A DNA stretch of 64,000 nucleotides from Yanshouia hominis (GTDB taxonomy: Bacteria; Bacillota; Clostridia; Oscillospirales; Ruminococcaceae): positions 124,001 through 188,000 of the forward strand of contig JACRTB010000002.1 in NCBI GenBank assembly GCA_014385025.1, in the 5' to 3' direction. The position numbers were made by a program, and so were the translations under genes. Each line of letters opens with the position of its first letter. The first letter of the stretch is position 1. This document shows positions 57,228 to 64,000 of this stretch, piece after piece. Below the pieces are notes generated by a model that ran no database searches, was not told the origin of the DNA, and saw only the letters and a list, made by a program, of their open reading frames with translations.

Positions 57228-60062
57228 ATGACGTTTCACAAAATTTACCGACAGCTCTATTCCTGCTGGGACGAGCTGGAAAAGGCCATCGAAGCAATCG
57301 AACCGCTCAAGGAGAAGGGGGACGCCTTTGAGCAGTTCGCCTATGCCTATTTCACCTATTTTCGCGATCTCTATCAGATCAGAGAGCTTTATATGGGACC
57401 CCAAATCCCCGAAGCATACCGGAAAAAGTATCAGCTGGAGAAAAAGGACAGCGGTGTTGACGGCCTGTTCCTTCAGGAGGGCGGCTCCTCGGTCGCCTAC
57501 CAGGTCAAATTCCGCAGCGCGCAGGCGGCGCCCTCTTATGATGAGCTGACTTCCTTCTGGGCGGAATCGGAGCATACCGACGGGCGGTGCATCTTTGCAA
57601 ACTGCCATGCGCTTCCGAAACAGTCGCAGAAGAAGAAGGACCAGTTCACCATTCTGCGCGACTGCCTGAGCACCCTCGACAGCGCATTCTTCGCGTGGCT
57701 GTTCCGTTTTGCCGGGACCGGGGACGCCGCCGTCCGCAGAGAAAAGCTCTCGCCCCTGCCGCACCAGCGCAAAATCATCGGGGAGGTTTTGGCAGGCTTT
57801 TGCGGCGGGGACCGGGGCAAGCTGCTGGCCGCCTGCGGAACTGGCAAGACTTTGACGGCGCTTTGGATTCATGAGGGAATGGGCAGCCGAACCGTCCTTT
57901 TCATCGCGCCGAACCTCGCGCTGATCAAGCAGACGCTGGAAGCCTGGATGCCGCAGGCCTCGGCGCCCTTTCTCTATCTCTGCGTATGCAGCGATCCCAC
58001 CGTTGCCGGTGCGGAAGAGAACGACGATTTTGCCGCGGACACCTCTTACATCGGCGTCCCCGTCACGACCGAGGCAGAAAAGATCGCCGCCTTTCTCCGG
58101 CATCCGTCCGACAGAAACCGGGTGGTTTTTTCCACCTACCAGTCGCTTGACGCCGTCGTAATCGCCATGCAAAGCTGCCCGGGCTTTGCTTTCGACCTTG
58201 CCTTTTTTGACGAGGCCCACCGGACCGCCGGGAACAAGGATTCCCAGATGTTTATCCTCGGTATGCAGGATCAGTGCATTCCCTGCAAAAAGCGGCTCTT
58301 TATGACCGCCACCGAACGCTTCGTCAACCCGCATATCGTGGGCCGCGCAAAGCAGCTCAACTACGAGGTTTTTTCGATGGACAACCGGGAACAATACGGT
58401 GCAACCTTCTCGTCGCTTCCCTTTCGCGAGGCGATCGAGCAGGGCATTATCAACGACTATAAGATTGTTCTGTGCTGCATGAGCGAGGGAGAGCTGCGGC
58501 GGATCATCCGCGAAAATCAGCTGATCGATCTGGGAGACCGCCGCATCGACGCCCGGACACTCTTCCTTCAGGTCCTTCTGGCGAAGACGATGGGTGACAT
58601 CGGCGTCCATAAGGTGATCTCTTATCACCGCAGCATCAACGCGGCGCAGGAGTTTATCGAGCCATCCGACGGAAGCTCCATCCGTGAGGTCATCGCCGCC
58701 GTCACCGACTCAATGGATGCGTCCGATATTTACGCCGGCCACATCAACGGAAAAATGTCCGCCGGAACGCGCCGGGAAATTTTCGACACGTTTATCCGCG
58801 CGCCCTACGGCGTAATCTCCAACGCGCGTTGTCTCACCGAGGGAGTCGATGTTCCCATGATCGACGCGATCTATTTCGCGGAACCGAAAAATTCGATGAT
58901 CGACATTATTCAGGCAGTCGGCCGTTCGCTGAGAAAGGACCGCTCCAAGCCGGATCAGATTTCCTATATCATTATTCCAATGGTGATCTCCGATCAGGTT
59001 TCCAAATTCGAGGACATCGACCCCAAGGAATTCAGCACACTGCATTCGGTGATTCAGGCGCTGCGCGATCAGGACAGGATTCTGGCCGACTATATCGATA
59101 AGCTGAATCTCAAAGCGGCCCGCGGCAAAGGCCACAGCCATCAGGAGCCGAATGCGCCCATCCTTGTCGAGCTGTCGGAGCAGCTTGATATCGGGGAATT
59201 CTCCGAAAGCCTGAGCCTGCGGATCGCGGAGGTCAACAAGGACCCGGGCAAAATCGCGAAGGAATTTCTGGTCAGCAAAACCTCCCGGGCCTCCGGAATC
59301 CGGCGGACCTTCCGAACGGTGGGTGATTACACGATCGACGCCTATTACAGCAGTCTGGTTCTGCCGACCCTCGAACGCTACCCCAGCTTTTCTGTCGGAC
59401 TTCCGCGCGAAGCGATTGCCATCGACCATAACAACGTTTCCCACTGCGTGAAGATCGGCGCTCTCGCGGAAAGAGACCTCAAGTTCTGGGTTACCGATGT
59501 CGGCAGAGCGCTGTTCGAATACCGGGAGCTTTCCACCGACATCTTCCGGGAGCAGATGCTCAAATATTACGAGCTGGACACGATTACAAGGATTCCCAGA
59601 TTCCCCTATCGGATGGCCCTGCGGGTCATCGCTGCTTTGGAGGGCGTCAACCGCTTCGAATTTGTTTATTCGCTTTATATCATCAGGCATTTCGGAGCGC
59701 AGGGCGAACGGGAGGCGATCGAACGGGTCCAATATCTGCGGGATTCCTACCCCAATCTTGAGGTTCTCAACGAAGCGAACAAGCGCATCGTTCTGGAGGC
59801 GCTCAACGCCAAGTTTGATACCACGCTGACCTTCGAGGATATCTGGACCTCAAGAACGACAGTCTATAACCAGTTTAACTACATCAAGAAGCATCTCCTG
59901 ACATGGGAGCGGATTTTTGACCGCTCGGCGCCGAAGGATGTGATCGGCCTGCTGCCGGGCGGCGCGGAGCTGATCGCGGAAGAGCTGGAAAAATCTGCCG
60001 AGATAGAAACCTGTCCCCTCGATTCCCTTCGGACAAACTATACACAGTACAAAGGCTACTAA
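57228..60062 (+). CDS. PD-(D/E)XK nuclease-SF2 helicase restriction-type protein
   Basis: The start is ATG 57228 (MTFHKIYRQLYSCW) with CGGAGGG before it. In the 944-residue protein, residues 30-100 hold a probable nuclease core: KKDSGVDGLFLQ then VAYQVKF (Asp78, Gln92, Lys94). SF2 helicase motifs follow: LPHQRKIIGEVL, Walker A AACGTGKTLTA (201-211), FFDEAH (327-331), LFMTATER, and QAVGRSLRK (arginine finger). The 350-residue end is unassigned. With two methyltransferases beside it, it is probably the restriction motor (inference). Confidence 0.88.
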   Translation: MTFHKIYRQLYSCWDELEKAIEAIEPLKEKGDAFEQFAYAYFTYFRDLYQIRELYMGPQIPEAYRKKYQLEKKDSGVDGLFLQEGGSSVAYQVKFRSAQAAPSYDELTSFWAESEHTDGRCIFANCHALPKQSQKKKDQFTILRDCLSTLDSAFFAWLFRFAGTGDAAVRREKLSPLPHQRKIIGEVLAGFCGGDRGKLLAACGTGKTLTALWIHEGMGSRTVLFIAPNLALIKQTLEAWMPQASAPFLYLCVCSDPTVAGAEENDDFAADTSYIGVPVTTEAEKIAAFLRHPSDRNRVVFSTYQSLDAVVIAMQSCPGFAFDLAFFDEAHRTAGNKDSQMFILGMQDQCIPCKKRLFMTATERFVNPHIVGRAKQLNYEVFSMDNREQYGATFSSLPFREAIEQGIINDYKIVLCCMSEGELRRIIRENQLIDLGDRRIDARTLFLQVLLAKTMGDIGVHKVISYHRSINAAQEFIEPSDGSSIREVIAAVTDSMDASDIYAGHINGKMSAGTRREIFDTFIRAPYGVISNARCLTEGVDVPMIDAIYFAEPKNSMIDIIQAVGRSLRKDRSKPDQISYIIIPMVISDQVSKFEDIDPKEFSTLHSVIQALRDQDRILADYIDKLNLKAARGKGHSHQEPNAPILVELSEQLDIGEFSESLSLRIAEVNKDPGKIAKEFLVSKTSRASGIRRTFRTVGDYTIDAYYSSLVLPTLERYPSFSVGLPREAIAIDHNNVSHCVKIGALAERDLKFWVTDVGRALFEYRELSTDIFREQMLKYYELDTITRIPRFPYRMALRVIAALEGVNRFEFVYSLYIIRHFGAQGEREAIERVQYLRDSYPNLEVLNEANKRIVLEALNAKFDTTLTFEDIWTSRTTVYNQFNYIKKHLLTWERIFDRSAPKDVIGLLPGGAELIAEELEKSAEIETCPLDSLRTNYTQYKGY

Positions 60063-60565
60063 ACCCTGACGCGGCAAAGGGCACACGTCCTTTTTCCGGG
60101 GATGTCCCGCGCAGGACTTATGCGGATGTGGGCGCCGCTTGAAGCGCAGACTTTGGTGCAAGTATGAACACAAGTTTTGACGCGGACGTGAGCACAGGTT
60201 TTTCCGCTGGTTTTAGGCGCGGATGTGACGCTGCTTGCAGTGTAGACTTTGACACAGACAGGAGCACAGGTTTTTTGCGGGCTTGAATCGCGGACGCTCT
60301 CTTCGGCGGCCGGGACCATCGGGGCCGCCGGCCGCTTGGCCGGCCCTGCAAAATCCTTTGCCGGCGGAAGCAGCAGGGCCGCCTGTCGAAATTTCTTGCG
60401 CTTCACCTGTCCCGCAGAGTCTTTGCTCATCTGTCAGTCTGCCTTTCGTCTCCCGTTTCGTTCAGCACCCGCACCAAGGGCCCTTTTTACACGGCGTCTT
60501 CCCGGGCGGAATCCGCGGTTTTCACACAGCCCGAAAGAAGGGGCGGCATCTCGCCGCCCCTTCTT
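60063..60565. other. Gap between convergent genes with degenerate repeats
   Basis: About 60120-60290 holds imperfect repeats with GAGCACAGGTTTTT and related blocks (GCGGACGTGAGCACAGG, ACAGACAGGAGCACAGG). On the minus strand an open frame of 123 codons (60059-60430, MSKDSAGQVKRKKFRQ) crosses it; its second half is the repeat translated as Cys/Val/Lys-rich text. Its start has a weak GAAAGG. I do not accept it as a gene. Confidence 0.5.
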
Positions 60566-60566
60566 T
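60534..60566. terminator. Bidirectional terminator between helicase and methyltransferase
   Basis: AAAGAAGGGGCGGC (60534-60547) pairs with GCCGCCCCTTCTTT (60553-60566), 5-base loop, with T/A runs on both sides. It directly adjoins the methyltransferase stop. Confidence 0.8.
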
Positions 60567-61903
60567 TATTCATTTCGGACCAGTTCCACAATGCTTTCCC
60601 GCAGCGTCGTTTTCAGATACGGGTACTGGTTGAGCTGCTGGGTCGAGGTCCTCGCGTTTCTGCATTTCACGATGCGGCCGACCGTAAAGCCCTCCTGCTC
60701 GCCGAGGTAGGCCAGCAGCAGGTCCGTGGGAACAATCTTGCCGAGGTAGGCCGACTGGTCAACCACAATATAGGTTTTCCCGCCCGGATTCAGGCAGAGG
60801 GCGCACTGCCGCAGCACCTCACGCATATCCGAAAAATAGCCCCGGATCATATCGGGCACCTTACGGGTTCTGCCGTCCTTTTTGCCGGTCCGCGCCTCCT
60901 TCGCCGGAATCGCCTCTTCGATCTCCTTTGCAATGAGGTCGATGCAGGGATCACAGGCCTTCTGCGCCTGAGCGCCGACAAAGGAACGGACGGCTCCCCT
61001 GCGCAGGTCCGCAATTCCCGTCATGCCGTCGGCAAAGCCTCCGAGAATCAATTCCAGCTTGTATGACTCGAAGTAGTCGAAGGAATTTGCATAGGGCGGT
61101 GAAAAAATAATCGCCCCGGCCCGCCGTCCGTCCCGGCAGCTCTCATATCTTTGGTAAAGATGGCACGCCGTATCGCAGAGGCCGAAGCCCCGTACCCCGT
61201 CGCAGGGCCTGACCCTGCGGATATCCTCGATCATAAGCGCAGCCTTTTCTTCGAAAAAGGCCGCAGTATCTTCCACCCTGGAGGCGCTCACCTTCAGACC
61301 GTTGCCGTCCCGCCTGCGGTCGGAACAGTCAAGGATAATCGAGACAAATGCGGCCCGCAGAAGCTGTCCGGCCCGGGATTCCGGCAGAGCGTCAAGAAAC
61401 GAACGGATCCGCACAAGCTCATCGAAGCGGTCCGGCTGGAAATAGCGGCAAACCTCCCTGTCGCTTTTTCGAGGCGCCCCACCGCGAAAATTCCGAAGGG
61501 CAGAAAGGAATCTGCGGATCTCTTCAAAATCCTGCGCGTCGTAGCGGTCCACCTTGGTGTTGGTCAAAAATGCGGACATTGGATTGACATCGAGTCCCAG
61601 CGTGTTGTAGCCGCTCAGGACCGCGACGACGTTGGTGGTCCCCGACCCGCAGAAGGGATCGATGATCAGCTCCCCCTTTTGGGCTCCGGACAGGGCAATC
61701 AGCTCTGCAATCAGCTCGCCTGCAAAACCCTCCCGATACTTAAACCACTGATGGTACGGGGCGGCGGCATTGGCGGAAAAGTTGACCAGGCGGTGGTACT
61801 TTTCCGGTGCGGCCCCGACGGCGTATTTCGTCTCAAGGGAGAGCAGCCATTCCTGAAGCGCGGAAGAGTCATAAATTCTCTGTGTCTTTAACAGCTCATG
61901 CAT
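60566..61903 (-). CDS. DNA methyltransferase with SPPY motif
   Basis: This 445-residue protein starts at MHELLKTQRIYDSSAL (ATG 61903), overlapping the stop of the next methyltransferase by 8 bases. Motif I is IIDPFCGSGTTNVVA (80-94) with GLDVNPMSAF as motif II; motif IV is IIFSPPYANSFDYFESYK (265-282). SPPY is typical of N4-cytosine and some N6-adenine enzymes, so the base cannot be decided. Its pairing suggests protection of DNA from the helicase-nuclease. Confidence 0.87.
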   Translation of the reverse strand: MHELLKTQRIYDSSALQEWLLSLETKYAVGAAPEKYHRLVNFSANAAAPYHQWFKYREGFAGELIAELIALSGAQKGELIIDPFCGSGTTNVVAVLSGYNTLGLDVNPMSAFLTNTKVDRYDAQDFEEIRRFLSALRNFRGGAPRKSDREVCRYFQPDRFDELVRIRSFLDALPESRAGQLLRAAFVSIILDCSDRRRDGNGLKVSASRVEDTAAFFEEKAALMIEDIRRVRPCDGVRGFGLCDTACHLYQRYESCRDGRRAGAIIFSPPYANSFDYFESYKLELILGGFADGMTGIADLRRGAVRSFVGAQAQKACDPCIDLIAKEIEEAIPAKEARTGKKDGRTRKVPDMIRGYFSDMREVLRQCALCLNPGGKTYIVVDQSAYLGKIVPTDLLLAYLGEQEGFTVGRIVKCRNARTSTQQLNQYPYLKTTLRESIVELVRNE

Positions 61904-63965
61904 TCGGTGAATCCTTCCTTCTCTTCCAGACGCCGTCCTCATAGAGCAGCGCCTGCTTCAGACGGGTATCCAGATAGTCGCTGGGCAGGGCGGAGATATC
62001 CTCCATCCGGCTTCCGGTGTTCACGCACCAGAGGATATACTGCATCAGGCCCCGCGTCATGTCCGCCAGCACCTTTTGGTACAGCTCCGCGGTCGTATAA
62101 GTTTTCCCGCGCCGGAACAGCCGGGCGACCGTCCCATCCACCGAGCGCCGGATCACCTCCGAAAAGCCTCCGGCCCCGTCGGCCGCAGCCCCGGCGTTCC
62201 CCTTGCGGAAGGAATAGATAAAATCGCCCTGAATATTTCCCGAAAAGCGCAGGTGGGCGGTGTTTTTATAGGATTCTATGTAATCCTGAAACAGAATTCC
62301 GTCCTCCGGCAGATAGAACCCGGCCCGCGCCACCGCCTTGAGCATCGCCGCCCATACCTTGATGTTCTTGTTGTTGAAGGTAAAGACGAGGTAGCCGCCC
62401 GGCTTGAGGACCCGCGCGCTCTCCGCATATACCCCGTACAAAAGCTCCTCGTAATCGTTCTCATCCTTCGCGCCCTCGTAGCTGCTCTTGCGGCTGACGA
62501 CCGCCTCTTCCTCCTTATACACACAGCGGTCGAGACCGCGGTAAATCGCATACCATGCGTTCCATATCACCGAAAGCTCGGCGTACTGGACATTGCTTCC
62601 GTAAGGCGGATCGGTGATGACGGCATCGACCGACTCATCCGGAACCGGCAGCGACGCCGCGCTCCGGTTCAGAACCATATAGCTGCTGCGCAGCCGGATA
62701 TCCTCGAAGCTCCCCACCTCCACAATATCCTTCGGCAGCACGGAGGCCGCATATTCGCAGCCTCTGAGAATGGCTCCGGCACGCTGCCTGAGAACATCGA
62801 GGATATTGGTCTCGACATACTGATTCGGCAGCCAGAAGGCGTGCTTGTCCATCGCGGTCGGCTTGCCGCCCTCCCAGTTGTCGGTCACCCGCACCATCTT
62901 GTTGGTATACCGCAGGGAAGAGCTGAACAGGAAATACAGGTACTCGTTGAGCCGGGAGCCGGTTTTCCCCCGCAGCCGCATGATGTCGTTGAAGAGCAGG
63001 CCGTTGAGCGCGTAGTTGCGCTCGGTGAAAAAGTCGCTGTAACGGGCGACCCCCTTTTCATACAGCTTATCTTCGTACCGGCGGTCCCAGTTCTGTGGGA
63101 TCGGAAACTCCGGCTTATATTCCAGGTCCCGCACGATCCGCCGCAGGTCATACTTCTGAAAAGCACAGATGTTTTCCACGCCCAGCGGACGGGTCAGCGT
63201 CTTTCCCGTGGAATCCGAACGGTAGCGGACCCGCACCGGACGGCTGCCCGCCGGGGCGCAGGTCACCCGCTTGACGCCGCTCCGATGGGCGGCACAATCC
63301 CTGTTCGGGCAGCGGTACACCCCGTTTGAGAGCTTGTTTTCTTCCAGCAGCACAATCTCCGCGCCGCAATGAGGGCATATTACCGTATACACCCACTCGA
63401 ACCACAGGGCCGTGCCGCGGTCGTCGTCAAATTCCACGCGGTACCAATCCCCATACTTCTTTTCCGCGGAAAGCAAAAACCGCCGGTAAAAGTCACGCAG
63501 CTCGTCGATTTCTCCGTTAAACATCTGCATCCGGGTGATGAAGGCCGCCAGCGGATTCAGATCGACGCCGATCGCGTTGCGGCCGAGTGCGGCAGCCTCG
63601 AACACGGTGACGCCGCCGCCGCAGAAGCAGTCGAGGACAATGTCCCCCTTGCGGGTGTAGTGCTGAATGATATGTCTGAAGACGTTGTAGGGACGCCGCG
63701 CAAAATATTTGTGCATTTTGTACTGCGGCGTGTGTCCCTTGGCTTCGATTGAGGCTTTCAGGGGCCTGATCTCCATCCTCTGGTCTCTCTCCTTCTGGTA
63801 GCGCAGGGATCTGCCGTCCTCCGGCTTTTCAGCATCGGCCGGTATGACCCACATCGTATCAACCAGCTGAGCTCCGGGAATCCGTCCCTCCTTGCACAGC
63901 GTCAGCACGCGCCTTTTGGTCAGGCCCCATGCATCCGCCGCCTCTTTCGCTGATTGATAGTTCAT
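61896..63965 (-). CDS. HTH-zinc ribbon DNA methyltransferase with DPPY motif
   Basis: The start is ATG 63965 (MNYQSAKEAADAWGL) after GAAAGGTGG; an ATG at 63992 overlaps the -10 box. The 689-residue protein has a MerR-like HTH at 1-45 (LTKRRVLTLCKEGRIPGAQ), motif I LDCFCGGGVTVFEAAALGR (111-129), a zinc ribbon (CPHC at 197, CPNRDC at 219), and motif IV VITDPPYGSNVQYAE (449-463). The latter suggests N6-adenine. The family resembles Zn-ribbon adenine methylases (COG1743-like). Confidence 0.88.
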   Translation of the reverse strand: MNYQSAKEAADAWGLTKRRVLTLCKEGRIPGAQLVDTMWVIPADAEKPEDGRSLRYQKERDQRMEIRPLKASIEAKGHTPQYKMHKYFARRPYNVFRHIIQHYTRKGDIVLDCFCGGGVTVFEAAALGRNAIGVDLNPLAAFITRMQMFNGEIDELRDFYRRFLLSAEKKYGDWYRVEFDDDRGTALWFEWVYTVICPHCGAEIVLLEENKLSNGVYRCPNRDCAAHRSGVKRVTCAPAGSRPVRVRYRSDSTGKTLTRPLGVENICAFQKYDLRRIVRDLEYKPEFPIPQNWDRRYEDKLYEKGVARYSDFFTERNYALNGLLFNDIMRLRGKTGSRLNEYLYFLFSSSLRYTNKMVRVTDNWEGGKPTAMDKHAFWLPNQYVETNILDVLRQRAGAILRGCEYAASVLPKDIVEVGSFEDIRLRSSYMVLNRSAASLPVPDESVDAVITDPPYGSNVQYAELSVIWNAWYAIYRGLDRCVYKEEEAVVSRKSSYEGAKDENDYEELLYGVYAESARVLKPGGYLVFTFNNKNIKVWAAMLKAVARAGFYLPEDGILFQDYIESYKNTAHLRFSGNIQGDFIYSFRKGNAGAAADGAGGFSEVIRRSVDGTVARLFRRGKTYTTAELYQKVLADMTRGLMQYILWCVNTGSRMEDISALPSDYLDTRLKQALLYEDGVWKRRKDSPNA

Positions 63966-63990
63966 CTGGCGCCGCCACCTTTCGCCTTTC

Positions 63991-63996
63991 ATTATA
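63991..63996 (-). promoter_or_regulatory. -10 box of the methyltransferase operon
   Basis: TATAAT on the minus strand (63996-63991), about 25 bases before the start codon; the -35 lies beyond the window. Confidence 0.5.
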
Positions 63997-64000
63997 TACC

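Noticed and set aside
60059..60430. 123-codon minus-strand frame MSKDSAGQVKRKK
   Set aside because: Weak ribosome site, second half made from degenerate repeats; evidence is too thin to call a gene.

Overview
The window is bacterial chromosome from a moderately GC-rich Firmicute, probably a Clostridia/Oscillospiraceae-type gut anaerobe. This placement is an inference: strong AGGAGG ribosome sites, a large serine integrase, SleB-type hydrolase and G39P/DnaD-type phage replication genes, and an anaerobic citrate lyase cluster. No rRNA, tRNA or CRISPR array was seen.

Positions 1 to about 45,330 are one prophage whose left end lies outside the window. Nearly all its genes are on the minus strand, so they read from right to left. 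The right end carries the integrase, a small membrane SWIM-finger protein and a lysogeny switch (two divergent HTH genes, two near-consensus promoters and TTTAGAC operators). Leftward of it come a BRO-N protein, many small zinc-ribbon proteins, a recombination/replication set (Sak4-like ATPase, PD-(D/E)XK nuclease, SSB, DnaD-like initiator, G39P-like loader, RecU-like resolvase), a SleB-like hydrolase, an FtsK-gamma-like protein, an adenine methylase homologue, a Myb/SANT-like protein and ParB. A sigma-like late regulator follows. Then comes an unusual five-gene cargo operon: a sodium:solute symporter, then two pairs each made of a PP-loop (PAPS-reductase-like) protein and a ParB-fold protein. 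The late genes follow: terminase, a lambda-like head (portal, ClpP-type protease with a nested scaffold, decoration protein, capsid protein E) and a P2-like contractile tail (sheath, tube, frameshifted chaperone, tape measure, X, D, V, U, W, J, I, fibre). Lysis genes are not in view.

Positions 45,600 to 56,224 are host genes for citrate fermentation: citXG, a LysR regulator, an amidohydrolase, a TRAP transporter (dctM, dctQ, dctP), citF-citE-citD, and a divergent citC. The TRAP/amidohydrolase block looks lower in GC than the cit genes around it and has its own promoter and end hairpin, so it may be an inserted cassette.

Positions 57,000 to 64,000 hold a probable restriction-modification or defence locus: a PD-(D/E)XK-helicase protein on the plus strand converging on two overlapping DNA methyltransferase genes on the minus strand, separated by a strong bidirectional terminator.

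The most interesting items are the symporter/PP-loop/ParB cargo operon, a small RNA candidate and a three-way-junction element beside the terminase, the helicase-nuclease plus two-methyltransferase locus, the P2-like slippery frameshift, and two small genes (51 and 52 codons) that size-limited gene calling would miss.
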